Positions 15,987 to 24,733 of a stretch of DNA of 64,000 bases are shown piece by piece. A model generated the notes under the pieces. The model saw nothing but the letters and a program-made list of their open reading frames with translations. It did no database searches and had not been told where the DNA came from. Within the stretch, counting starts at the first letter, position 1. Every line of letters begins with the position of its first letter. The position numbers and the translations under genes are program-made. Origin of the DNA: CBDBKL01 sp965206675 (GTDB taxonomy: Bacteria; Bdellovibrionota; Bdellovibrionia; Bdellovibrionales; JAKFYE01); assembly GCA_965206675.1 (NCBI GenBank), contig CBDBKL010000008.1, positions 496,001 to 560,000 on the forward strand, read 5' to 3'.

Positions 15987-16652
15987 ATGAAACTTTTTAT
16001 TGATTCAGCGGATATGAGTGAAATTAAAAAAGCCAATGCCATGGGTTTGGTTGATGGTGTGACAACAAATCCCTCTCTTCTGGCTAAGGTTCATGAACAA
16101 GGAAAAGCGCAGTCGTTTAATGATACTCTAAAAAGTATTTGTGAAGAAGTTAACGGCCCTGTTTCTGCAGAAGTGATCAGCCCCGATGCCGGAACTATGT
16201 GTTCTGAAGGAAGAGCACTGGCTGAAATTCATAAAAACATTGTTGTTAAAATTCCTATGTGTAAAGAGGGATTAAAGGCTGTTAAGCAATTGTCGGCTTC
16301 AGGTATTAAAACCAATGTGACCCTTGTTTTTTCCCCCCTACAAGCTCTTCTTGTGGCTAAGGCGGGAGCGACATATATTTCCCCATTTGTGGGACGTTTA
16401 GATGACATAGCCAATGAAGGTATGGGTTTAGTTGCAGATATTGTTACAATTTATGAAAACTATGGCTATGAGACAGAAGTTTTGGTGGCGAGCACTCGAC
16501 ATCCTATTCATGTTTTGGAGGCCGCTCGCATGGGTGCACATATTTCTACTCTGCCCTATAAAGTCATGGAGCAACTTGCAGAACACCCTTTAACAACTAT
16601 AGGTATTGAAAAATTTAAAAAAGATTGGGAATCTGCTCATAAAACAACATGA
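15987..16652 (+). CDS. Transaldolase / fructose-6-phosphate aldolase-like (small transaldolase family)
   Basis: 221 residues from ATG 15987, chosen over ATG 15981 because AAAGG ends at 15980, the right spacing for the second ATG. Single-domain class I aldolase: DGVTTNPSLL, the Schiff-base Lys88 in IVVKIPM, KTNVTLVFSPLQALLVAKAGATYISPFVGRLDD (in parts) and STRHPIHVLEA. The length fits the short transaldolase subfamily (about 215-220 residues), whose members act either as transaldolases in the pentose phosphate pathway or as F6P aldolases; sequence alone does not decide. The next lipoprotein gene starts within its last codons (4-bp overlap). Confidence 0.9.
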   Translation: MKLFIDSADMSEIKKANAMGLVDGVTTNPSLLAKVHEQGKAQSFNDTLKSICEEVNGPVSAEVISPDAGTMCSEGRALAEIHKNIVVKIPMCKEGLKAVKQLSASGIKTNVTLVFSPLQALLVAKAGATYISPFVGRLDDIANEGMGLVADIVTIYENYGYETEVLVASTRHPIHVLEAARMGAHISTLPYKVMEQLAEHPLTTIGIEKFKKDWESAHKTT

Positions 16653-17182
16653 AAACATGGTTTATTATTTTAGCATTTATTTTTGGATGTAGCTCAGGAG
16701 CAAAAGTGGGGGGCTTGCTGCATCCACTTTCTGATATTCAAAAGGCCATAGTGGCCTCCTTTCCCCAAGGTTTAGAACAGTCTGATCCTAAAAAAAGAGT
16801 TTTTTATTCAAAGTTTTTTGATCCGGATGCTTTGGATTTTGGAGACGAGGCTGTCTATGATGAGGACGAGGGCGAGCCGCAAAAGAGAGGATATAATAAA
16901 AAAATCACTGTTTATGCAGAAGAATTGTCTCTTTTTCGCGGACAAGTTGTGGCGACTGTCCTTGGGTCTAGTAGGCCCTATACGTTGAAAATAAAGGTGT
17001 TTGTGGATGAGAGAAAGGATGCTGCATACGTCAGTGAGGACCCTAATAAGCTCTATAATGGGGAGTGGGAGAAGCAGGGGCAAGATGACGAATTGACAGA
17101 ATATTTTGTGAAAAGAATAAAATCGATACTTGCTAAACACCACAGAACAAAGAACATCATTGACGATTTTCGAAGCTTCTAA
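16649..17182 (+). CDS. Lipoprotein of unknown function
   Basis: 177 residues. The signal sequence WFIILAFIFGC ends in a lipobox, so the mature protein is probably membrane-anchored. The rest is acidic at its centre (YDEDEGEPQKR) with beta-rich segments (ITVYAEELSLFRGQVVATVLG); no family was recognised. It overlaps the transaldolase gene by 4 bp and precedes the large anchored protein by 16 bp, so all three may be one transcript. Confidence 0.65.
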   Translation: MKTWFIILAFIFGCSSGAKVGGLLHPLSDIQKAIVASFPQGLEQSDPKKRVFYSKFFDPDALDFGDEAVYDEDEGEPQKRGYNKKITVYAEELSLFRGQVVATVLGSSRPYTLKIKVFVDERKDAAYVSEDPNKLYNGEWEKQGQDDELTEYFVKRIKSILAKHHRTKNIIDDFRSF

Positions 17183-17198
17183 TTAAAATTAACTTGTT

Positions 17199-19238
17199 AT
17201 GAAAAAACTTCGTCTGTTGCTTAATAAGCGCACAGCTATTTATGTCTTAATGTTTATCGCTTTGGGACTATTATTCATTCCTAAAGATCTTACGCCTATT
17301 GATTTCAGGGTTATAGATTCCAAGTTAGAGGTTCCTATTGATTCACCAGCTATGGCTTTGGTTATTGATCAGTTTTTACCTATTGTGGAAGAGTCTATTT
17401 CAGTAGATGAAAATATAAATCTTAAATCTGGAACAAAAGCTTTAAAGGTTATGGAGCTCAATAAAGAGTTTAAGCGTTTCTCTGAAGAAGAACTACGTCA
17501 ACCGACATATCAAACAGAGGAAGCAGTAGATACAACTGGAGCGAATAGAGTTGTGTTAGATAGCGGCATAATTGTTATGAGGAGTGAAGATAAAGAAAAA
17601 TCCTTTTCAGAGAAATTGCGAGGAGCGTTAAGAAAACAGTATGCGATCTACCCCGCTCCGAAAATGTCTCGCCTATCAACAGTCTTAGCGACTAGATCTT
17701 CAAGGGTAAATCGCTCTCGAGGTCGCTCCATTGAAAGAATACCGTCTACTATAAAAAACCCTACTGTTGATGAGAGTGTTGTGGCTGATAACACGAAAGA
17801 AGTGCAAGAGACTTTGGGAACAACTGCCGTTGAATTAACGGGACAGGTGTTTTTAAAAGAGGGTCTGATCTACACAGGTGAAGAGCACCTTGAAGTCTTT
17901 CATGAAGTTGGGGGAGAAAAACAAGTTGTAGGTAGAACTTCTCTTGATACAGGTGACTTTCATATTCGTGTTAACACATTACGCGCCGGTGACTTGGTCG
18001 CTGAACTGAGAAGTGCTGGTGGAAATCTTTTGGGTGAGTCTCGTGTTCCTGTATTAAGTCTCAATCAAGATAAATCATTAACTATGAATATCATCCCTCT
18101 CTTGTCTAGAATTTCTGGCCGTATTGTCTCTGCCTATTCTTATGATAAGCACTACATTCCCGTTCGGCCGGATAAGGTTTCTGTTTATCCCATAGATGTT
18201 GATTTAGATATCAGTGAGGCGGGACATTTTAAAAAAGAAGATCTTCTTTTACCAGGGTCTCAGTATCTTTTGAATGCTGAAGCAAAGGGTTACTGGAATA
18301 GTTTAGTGATGACGGACTCACGTTCGGAGAGCTTAGTTCATATGTTTCCAGATAGCATGATAGAAAGTCTTTATGGATTGGTAAATGAAAGACCAAAGCC
18401 AGAATTCGAAGGTGTTATTTGGGGAAAAGTGTTGGCCCGTGGAAAAGCGATTAAGGGAGTAAGGGTTGACATGGCTATTGATGATATTATTGGACCGATT
18501 TATTTTAATGATTTTTATTTACCCGATAGAACATTAAATGAAACCACAGAAAATGGTCTCTTTGCCTATTTAAAAGTTCCCCCTGGAATGCATGCTTTGC
18601 GCACAAGTTACTCTGGAAAGAATTTTTTAACAGACGTAGTGGCTGTAGAACCTCATTCTGTAACTCGATCTAATGTAGAGGTCGATCTTTTAAAATCTGG
18701 TCATGTTTATGTTTATGATGCACTAACAGGTCAACCTGTTGAAACAGACATTTTGTACTCTGGAAATGATGTCACGGGATTTGCTGAAGGTGGTATTTTA
18801 AATCTAAGGTTTAACAGAAGTCGAAAATTGCTGTTTTTAGAGAGTCAGGGTTCAAGTGAGCACTATCCATCTCGTGTTGTTGTTGACAGAAAAGATGGAT
18901 TGATTCGAATGCCCCTTGCAAGACGCGATTGGATTGACAGTATTAAAGCGAAGATGAAAATTAATTATGTTCCGTCCTCTGGATATGTTTTAGGGTTCTT
19001 GGGTGAGCAGGAATATGATGTCTTATTAAATCATCCCAGTCCCCACTCTGAGTTAGTGTATTTTGATAAAGAGGGTCAGCCCCTACAAGATGGAGATACT
19101 CAGGAAAAATATGGGTTTTTACTTTTTAATGTCGATCATGGCTTGGGCGGGTTAACCATCAACACAGAGTCGGGAGTGTTATCTAAGATTTTTCATTCCG
19201 ACTCAGGCCACTTGAGTGTTGTTACAACGGGGAATTAA
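17199..19238 (+). CDS. Large membrane-anchored beta-rich protein
   Basis: 679 residues. One N-terminal membrane anchor (AIYVLMFIALGLLFIP, about 13-28), then a low-complexity stretch (100-200, Ser/Arg-rich SSRVNRSRGRS), then several segments that look like carboxypeptidase-regulatory or Ig-like beta sandwiches (GQVFLKEGLIYTGEEHLEVF, ISGRIVSAYSYD, GVIWGKVLARGKAIKGVRVD). These are spaced about 100-150 residues apart, each beginning with a G-x-V strand. It is probably periplasmic. No specific family was recognised. The domain guess is by pattern only. Confidence 0.6.
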   Translation: MKKLRLLLNKRTAIYVLMFIALGLLFIPKDLTPIDFRVIDSKLEVPIDSPAMALVIDQFLPIVEESISVDENINLKSGTKALKVMELNKEFKRFSEEELRQPTYQTEEAVDTTGANRVVLDSGIIVMRSEDKEKSFSEKLRGALRKQYAIYPAPKMSRLSTVLATRSSRVNRSRGRSIERIPSTIKNPTVDESVVADNTKEVQETLGTTAVELTGQVFLKEGLIYTGEEHLEVFHEVGGEKQVVGRTSLDTGDFHIRVNTLRAGDLVAELRSAGGNLLGESRVPVLSLNQDKSLTMNIIPLLSRISGRIVSAYSYDKHYIPVRPDKVSVYPIDVDLDISEAGHFKKEDLLLPGSQYLLNAEAKGYWNSLVMTDSRSESLVHMFPDSMIESLYGLVNERPKPEFEGVIWGKVLARGKAIKGVRVDMAIDDIIGPIYFNDFYLPDRTLNETTENGLFAYLKVPPGMHALRTSYSGKNFLTDVVAVEPHSVTRSNVEVDLLKSGHVYVYDALTGQPVETDILYSGNDVTGFAEGGILNLRFNRSRKLLFLESQGSSEHYPSRVVVDRKDGLIRMPLARRDWIDSIKAKMKINYVPSSGYVLGFLGEQEYDVLLNHPSPHSELVYFDKEGQPLQDGDTQEKYGFLLFNVDHGLGGLTINTESGVLSKIFHSDSGHLSVVTTGN

Positions 19239-19322
19239 TTTTTTGTTCGAAAAGATGAATGCAAAAAATGTCTGAAGATAAAGCTCGGGGGCAATCACAG
19301 TTCTTGGTTTTGTAATAGGTTT

Positions 19323-20549
19323 TTAGCTTCTTTGCTTTTTGGGCAGTCGGAGTTGATACCCTTTGGGTAGTTTTGTGGCTACACTGATATTACGATAACG
19401 TAATTTGGGATTAAAAAGCTTTAAGTCTTTAAAGCTGACAGAGAACTTTTTTGTAATTTGTTTTATCTTTAAGCTTTTGTTCAAAGTAACGGTTTTTGTT
19501 TTTTGAAGTGGAAGAGCTGTGGGAATTCCGAAAATTTCTTTTTGGTATCTCTCTACATAGAGAGCGGCCAAAAATTCAGATAAGAATCGTTTTCCGGAAA
19601 AGTTCTTACGCTGTCTTTTTTGTTTCTTTATAATTTGAGCTATATCTTTTGCGTTGTATTTATAACGAGTGGGAACTTGATATTTGGCAAAAACTTCTTC
19701 TATCTTTGTGGGGTGCTTTAACCCTGCGATAAATCCTTTTTTGACACGATCTTTTTGTCCCACTTGAATGCGAATTGTTTTTATAGCTTTGCGAATATTG
19801 GCGGTTTTGTTTCCCTTAATTTTTGATAATATTCTTACATATCTTTTTTGTCTTTTTGTTAAGGGTTGAGATTTCTTTTTGAGTAGGGGCTTAAGTTCAT
19901 TAATGACTAACTTTTTCCTTTTGAGCACTAAGTTTTTAACAGCCCGCCTCTTTGTTTGAGCAGTGTCTTGGTGAGAAGTCGATACAGACTTAGTATCTAC
20001 GATGTCATACACAATCCATGGGTATTTTGCATGGTGAATGATGTAATAACGAGAGCTGTATTTAGAGTAAATGTTGAGCCAAAAACTCACATGCAATCGA
20101 AGTTTTTTAGGTATATCAAAGGAGCGAGGGATTTTGTTATATGTATCTTTTAGTATATCTAATTTTGTAAGTTTGGAGTCATAATAATTTAGAGAGTGAA
20201 CCCTTGAGCGGTTGTACTTTTTCATAAACTCTTGCCTTTCTCTTAGGGCAAGATCATTTGGGTGTTTGTTTAAAAAGCCTGACTCTGTGTTTGTAAATCT
20301 TCGTGTTAAATCTTTGGGGTCTCCTGTGAGGGATTCTATCTTTTGTTGAACAAGATGTTTTATTTTACCGAAAATTTCAAATTGTGAAGATTGCAGTTCA
20401 TAGGCAAGTCCAATGGCGACGGCGGGAATAAGGATATAGAAGAGGATAGATTTAGAGAACCGGATACGGCTGATCTTCTTCTGTATCTGCTTTTGAATTT
20501 TCTTAACACGCTTTTTGGCCGTCTTTGAGGCATAGGGTAAGTTTCTCAT
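19323..20549 (-). CDS. MltD-like LysM protein lacking the transglycosylase core
   Basis: 408 residues. Basic N-terminus, one membrane segment (about 35-52), then a region resembling the N-terminal part of MltD-type lytic transglycosylases (FWLNIYSKYSS...YIIHHAKYPWIVYDIVD, and GQKDRVKKGFIAGLK...KIEEVFAKYQVP). In that family the SLT catalytic core (Glu in ESSF, GIWQF, YN.G) follows. Here the sequence jumps to the segment that normally follows the core (KDIAQIIKKQ, RFLSEFLAALYVERYQK) and then a LysM-like end (SLKIKQITKKFSVSFKDLKL). The frame is intact, so it is a catalytically empty derivative, perhaps a glycan-binding scaffold. Confidence 0.7.
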   Translation of the reverse strand: MRNLPYASKTAKKRVKKIQKQIQKKISRIRFSKSILFYILIPAVAIGLAYELQSSQFEIFGKIKHLVQQKIESLTGDPKDLTRRFTNTESGFLNKHPNDLALRERQEFMKKYNRSRVHSLNYYDSKLTKLDILKDTYNKIPRSFDIPKKLRLHVSFWLNIYSKYSSRYYIIHHAKYPWIVYDIVDTKSVSTSHQDTAQTKRRAVKNLVLKRKKLVINELKPLLKKKSQPLTKRQKRYVRILSKIKGNKTANIRKAIKTIRIQVGQKDRVKKGFIAGLKHPTKIEEVFAKYQVPTRYKYNAKDIAQIIKKQKRQRKNFSGKRFLSEFLAALYVERYQKEIFGIPTALPLQKTKTVTLNKSLKIKQITKKFSVSFKDLKLFNPKLRYRNISVATKLPKGYQLRLPKKQRS

Positions 20550-20749
20550 GCTTATAATTTAAAGCAAAGCTGGTGCCTTAAGGGGTAAAATAAAAAAGCA
20601 TGTTATTTTAGATACTTATGGTTTTTCAAGAAAGTGTTTTTCCCATGGATTTGTTTAGAAACTCGACACCTGTCTGAAACCTATCATTTTTACGATGTTT
20701 GATTTAATGGTTTTTTACCAATTGGATTTCTTGCTCATCATTTTTATTT

Positions 20750-20889
20750 AACAAGCAAAAAGCAGGAAAAATGCGCTTTAAAATTCTTTAACAGGCATTT
20801 GTGCCTGTTATTTTTGTCTAACAGGCAAAAAATGGGAAAAATGCGCTTTAAAATCTTGTAAGGGGCATTTGTGCTTGTTATTTCTTTGT
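20750..20889. repeat. Two tandem 70-bp imperfect repeats with a hairpin
   Basis: Copies 20750-20819 and 20820-20889 share AACA(A/G)GCAAAAA, GGAAAAATGCGCTTTAAAAT and GGCATTTGTGC. Copy 1 contains a perfect 9-bp hairpin, TAACAGGCA-TTTG-TGCCTGTTA (20789-20810). The gene-free interval 20550-20956 holds only this element and the start region of the next gene. It may be a regulatory leader, a small RNA or a repeat family. Confidence 0.65.
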
Positions 20890-20956
20890 TGGCAGGAGGC
20901 AAAAAGGATGTGTCGTATTTTTGTTAGAACATCACAGACATTAAAGGAGTTTAAAC

Positions 20957-21712
20957 ATGACAACACGTTTATTTAACCTTTTCCGTTTTGCAGGGTGGTC
21001 TTATTTATCTCTTGGTATTATGGTCTCAATCTTTACTTCTACCTCAACATCGTACGCTCAACTCACTGATGAAGAGGTATCAAAAGCTATCTCTCATGGA
21101 AGTCCGTTGGCTGCTCAAGCGATTCAACATAGTCTAAGCGATCAAGAGAAAGCAGTAGCCCTTGAGATTGAATCTACTGCATACTTCCTTAATCAACCCA
21201 CAACGATACCAGCACCTCACCTCGCAAACACACCAGCGGGCAAAAGGAAACTTTCCGTTGTTGTTGCCGTACGACCTATTGGTACTGCTTCAATCAATGA
21301 ACGTATACGAGAGTTAGCTGAACCAGATCATCCAGTATTAAGACGAAGAGCAATGGTCATACGCTATGAATACATGACTGGTGATACGATTCGAACTTGG
21401 GTGGATCTTGAGTCTGATCAAATTCTATCCGTCCGACGTGATAAGTATCCAGCACCTCTTGCGCAAGAAGAACTAGATCGTGCAATACAACTCCTTCGGG
21501 ACTATAGCCAAGAGATCGATCAACTTGTCTCTACCCATACCGATATCGAATTTCTCCATCGGGTACCCCGTAGTGTTGGTCGGCAACCCTCCACATTGAT
21601 CAATGATTCTCTGCGAGGACATCGGTTGGTCATACTATGGCTTGGATATCCTTGGTCGTCAGAAAAATACTTCATAGATCTCAGTGCTGAACAGGTGCTC
21701 GGCACCCGTTAA
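20957..21712 (+). CDS. Secreted protein of unknown function
   Basis: 251 residues; AAGGAG precedes the ATG. N-terminal signal sequence (about 1-35, ending TSTSYAQ). The mature part is soluble with regularly spaced Arg/Asp and one repeated-looking alpha/beta segment (VIRYEYMTGDTIRTWVDLESDQIL, in parts, and LVILWLGYPWSSEKYFIDL). Both have a strand-turn-strand ending in a 'DLxxxQ' sequence, so the two halves may be related (PepSY-like by general look, not confirmed). GC content and codon use look richer than the neighbours, hinting at transfer. It is preceded by the 70-bp tandem repeats. Confidence 0.6.
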   Translation: MTTRLFNLFRFAGWSYLSLGIMVSIFTSTSTSYAQLTDEEVSKAISHGSPLAAQAIQHSLSDQEKAVALEIESTAYFLNQPTTIPAPHLANTPAGKRKLSVVVAVRPIGTASINERIRELAEPDHPVLRRRAMVIRYEYMTGDTIRTWVDLESDQILSVRRDKYPAPLAQEELDRAIQLLRDYSQEIDQLVSTHTDIEFLHRVPRSVGRQPSTLINDSLRGHRLVILWLGYPWSSEKYFIDLSAEQVLGTR

Positions 21713-21994
21713 TAAGGGATTTTTGTTATGGGGCTCAGTTTTTAATCCGTTAATCACAGTGATGGTTTGTCTGATGATATGATGCAGCGAGCTAATCAGC
21801 CTAGATTTACATCTTTATTTTGAAAAATATTGAACCCTGTAAAAAGGAAAGAGCACAAAAGACAACGTGCATTAATTATCTGTTAATAGATAAAAAAATG
21901 AAAATTCTTTCTGAAATCCAGTCTATTCGAAAAGAAACCTTGATTCTTTGATTTAGAGCACGCTTAATAGGTCAGAAATGCGTTGGAGGAATTT

Positions 21995-22189
21995 ATGGCT
22001 GATGTATTAGTCGTAACAAGTAAGGTTAAAAAGCATATTAAAGAGAATGGTGGTTGCAATACGTCTGCTGAAACCATCGAGGTTTTAAGCCAGGCTGTTG
22101 AAAAACTATGTAAAAGAGGCGTTGATAGCGCGAAGGCCGATGGTCGAAAAACCGTTATGGCCCGAGATATCACAACAGATCATATATAG
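21995..22189 (+). CDS. Bacterial histone-fold protein (Bdellovibrio HBb/Bd0055-like)
   Basis: 64 residues; start at ATG 21995 behind a strong GGAGGAATTT (the frame is open 12 bp further up). The whole protein is one histone fold: short helix (VTSKVKKHIKE), long central helix (TSAETIEVLSQAVEKLCKRG), last helix, then the histone signature RKTVMARDI. In Bdellovibrio bacteriovorus a histone of this type is reported as an abundant, essential nucleoid protein that coats DNA as a dimer. The resemblance here is from memory of that protein. A weak promoter (TTGATT 21940-21945, TTAATA 21964-21969) and a strong terminator frame a monocistronic gene. Confidence 0.9.
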   Translation: MADVLVVTSKVKKHIKENGGCNTSAETIEVLSQAVEKLCKRGVDSAKADGRKTVMARDITTDHI

Positions 22190-22198
22190 ATCCTTGTG

Positions 22199-22240
22199 TT
22201 CCCCATTGAAAAATCAGAGGATTTTTTAGTGGGGAATTTT
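22199..22240. terminator. Terminator between the histone gene and ligA
   Basis: A 17-bp stem (22199-22215 with 22220-22236, two G-U pairs, loop AGAG) is followed by TTTT. It lies between two convergent genes. Confidence 0.75.
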
Positions 22241-24297
22241 CAAGAGAGTTTTCTTCTCTTTTGAACCAAAAGGCGAAATTCATTCCAATTTAAAGTGGGA
22301 ACCTTTAGTTCTTTGGCCTTTTTTGCCTTTGTTCCAGGATTTTTTCCAATCAGCACATAACTTGTCTTTTTAGAAACACTCGAACTCACATGTCCCCCCA
22401 GAGCTTCAATTTGCTCCTTCACTTCATTGCGATCAACAGGAAGGGTGCCTGTAAGAACAAAAGTTAACCCCTCCATCTTCTGATTTTTTTGTTCAGACTT
22501 AAAAGTAATTCCACACTTTTGCAGGTCTTTAATTTCTTTTTTCATCTTTTTGGATTTCATTTCTGCTTGAAAGGCCTGAACCACCTTTGGGCCAACCCCA
22601 TCAATTTCCATTAAGTCCTTTTCTTCAGCCTGAATAAGGTTTTCTATATTTTGAAACTTTTTGACTAATAGTTTGGCCGTCTGTTCCCCCACATAGCGAA
22701 TTCCAAGAGCATAAATAAAGCGAGCAAGAGTTGTTTTTTTGCTTTTTTCAATAGAGTTTAAAATATTATCAGACGATTTTTCCCCCTGTCTCTCCATGCT
22801 CAAAAGATCTTCTTTTGTTAACTTATAGAGATCAGAAAAGCGAGAAACAAAATCCTGATCTACGAGAGCTTGAATGATTTTATCTCCGATGGCCTCAATG
22901 TTAAGGGCTCTTCGAGAAACAAAGTGTTTCAGAGATTCCTTAAGTCTGGCTTTACATAGAGGATTCAGACACCGTAAAGCCACTTCATCACTAATCAGAG
23001 TAACGGGTTCTTTACAGGCCGGACACTGTGAAGGCATTTTAAATCGCTTTGTTCCTCGAGGGCGTTTTTCTTTCAATACGCTTATCACCTCTGGTATCAC
23101 ATCCCCTGCTCTATGAACGGTGACAAAATCTTTAATTCGTATATCTTTTCTATCGATTTCATCTTGGTTATGTAATGTGGCATTGGTTATCTTCGCCCCT
23201 CCGATATCCACAGGTTTCATCACAGCAACGGGAGTTAAAGTTCCTGTGCGACCAACTTGAACAATAATATTTTCTATCTGCGTTTCTTCTTGTTCGGGTT
23301 CGTACTTTGCGGCGGCAGCCCACCGAGGACTTCGTGCAATGGAACCCAATTGTTTTTGTAATTTGATAGAGTTTACTTTGATAACTATTCCATCAATATC
23401 AAAGGGCAGTTGGTGTTTCAAAGAAGAAATAGCCTCATAGTATTGGATAACAGCTTGAGGGGTTTTACAGAGGTGGGATAATCCTTTTTTCATTGATAGT
23501 GCTTTCATCTGAGAACATATACCCAGAGAGGGAAGTTCTAGTTTCAGGAGAAGTTCAGAAAACTCTTTTACTGTTGTGAAGTTCATTTGTGAAACTTCGC
23601 CATAGCCATACGCAAAGAAACAGAGTTTTCTCTTTGCTGTTATTTTAGAATCTAACTGCCTTATAGATCCGGCCGCAGCATTTCGAGGGTTGGCAAAAGG
23701 AACCTCACCCGACTCTTGTTGTTGTTCATTCAAGGTGAGAAAGTCTTTTTTCAGCATCATAACTTCTCCTCGAACTTCAAAAATATCAGGAGCTTTTTTT
23801 AGCGTAAGGGGAATCGTTTTTATGGTTTTGATGTTAGCAAGAACATTTTCTCCAGTAACACCATCACCCCTAGTCAGAGCCCTAACCAGTTGTCCCCCTT
23901 CATAAATAAGTTCCATAGCTAGGCCATCTAATTTGGGCTGGCAAAAATAAGAAATATCTTCGTCTGTTCCCAACCATTTTTTAATGCGTTGATGAAACGC
24001 ATAAATTTCTTCTGTGGAATAGGAATTTTGTAAGGACAACATAGGTATACGATGGTTGACTTTTTCAAAGGCAGAAAGAGGCTCCCCCCCCACCCTCTGG
24101 GTGGGAGAATCTGGAGTTATTAAAGAGGGGTTTTGCTGTTCTAATTTCACTAACTCAGCATAAAGGGCGTCATACTCTCTATCTGTCAGTAAAGGACTAT
24201 CTAAAACGTAGTAATGCCGATCGTATTCTTTGATCTTCTGCCGGAGTTTTAGGGCTCGAGCTCTATCTTTTTCTTTCTTTTTATTGCTCTTAGCCAT
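22240..24297 (-). CDS. ligA: NAD-dependent DNA ligase
   Basis: 685 residues, the normal length. Order: Ia domain (YYVLDSPLLTDREYDALYAEL), adenylation domain with active-site Lys122 in CQPKLDGLAMEL and RGDGVTGE, OB fold, four-Cys zinc finger (CPACKEP...CLNPLCKARL), helix-hairpin-helix repeats (GIRYVGEQTAKLL, MEIDGVGPKVVQAF) and a C-terminal BRCT domain (LTFVLTGTLPVDRNEVKEQI). It seals nicks in replication and repair with NAD+. The very basic N-terminus (KSNKKKEKDRAR) is slightly extended. It is divergent from gatC. Confidence 0.97.
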   Translation of the reverse strand: MAKSNKKKEKDRARALKLRQKIKEYDRHYYVLDSPLLTDREYDALYAELVKLEQQNPSLITPDSPTQRVGGEPLSAFEKVNHRIPMLSLQNSYSTEEIYAFHQRIKKWLGTDEDISYFCQPKLDGLAMELIYEGGQLVRALTRGDGVTGENVLANIKTIKTIPLTLKKAPDIFEVRGEVMMLKKDFLTLNEQQQESGEVPFANPRNAAAGSIRQLDSKITAKRKLCFFAYGYGEVSQMNFTTVKEFSELLLKLELPSLGICSQMKALSMKKGLSHLCKTPQAVIQYYEAISSLKHQLPFDIDGIVIKVNSIKLQKQLGSIARSPRWAAAAKYEPEQEETQIENIIVQVGRTGTLTPVAVMKPVDIGGAKITNATLHNQDEIDRKDIRIKDFVTVHRAGDVIPEVISVLKEKRPRGTKRFKMPSQCPACKEPVTLISDEVALRCLNPLCKARLKESLKHFVSRRALNIEAIGDKIIQALVDQDFVSRFSDLYKLTKEDLLSMERQGEKSSDNILNSIEKSKKTTLARFIYALGIRYVGEQTAKLLVKKFQNIENLIQAEEKDLMEIDGVGPKVVQAFQAEMKSKKMKKEIKDLQKCGITFKSEQKNQKMEGLTFVLTGTLPVDRNEVKEQIEALGGHVSSSVSKKTSYVLIGKNPGTKAKKAKELKVPTLNWNEFRLLVQKRRKLS

Positions 24298-24373
24298 GAT
24301 TGATATGATATAGATCAGTAATGTTTGCGGCCAGAGATAATGATTTTAAGTGCGGCGCAGAAAGGCAAGTCTT

Positions 24374-24655
24374 ATGGAAAAGATTGATGATAATCTTATT
24401 CTTAAATTAGCGAAGCTCTCCTACCTTGAACTTTCGGACAAAGAAAAGAAAGAGTTGGTTCCTCAATTGCGAAGTATCTTAGAGAACTTTCAGAAAATAA
24501 ATGCCATTAACACTGAGGGTGTAAAAGAGTGGGAACTTTCGGAATTTTCAGAGATGGCTGAGGATAAAGTGCGGGGGAGTTTTAAAACAGAAAAGATATT
24601 AGAATCTGCGCCAGACAAATCGGGTAACTTATACAAAGTGCCTTTAGTGCGTTAA
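24374..24655 (+). CDS. gatC: Asp/Glu-tRNA amidotransferase subunit C
   Basis: 93 residues from ATG 24374 (AAAGG 8 bp upstream); a GTG at 24350 would add eight residues. Typical GatC pattern: KLAKLSYLELSDKEKKEL at the N-terminus and a C-terminal belt (LESAPDKSGNLYKVPLV) that wraps around GatA and GatB. It stabilises the GatCAB amidotransferase. It is followed by gatA (78-bp gap) and gatB. Confidence 0.93.
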   Translation: MEKIDDNLILKLAKLSYLELSDKEKKELVPQLRSILENFQKINAINTEGVKEWELSEFSEMAEDKVRGSFKTEKILESAPDKSGNLYKVPLVR

Positions 24656-24733
24656 ATACAAGTAGGGGTAATTTGTTCTGAAACGAGAAATTGCAAAGAG
24701 ATATTTTTCAACAGTGAGATCTAGGGCCATATT

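Noticed and set aside
20750..20889. Tandem repeats as a CRISPR array
   Set aside because: Only two contiguous 70-bp copies with no unique spacers, and no cas genes in the window.
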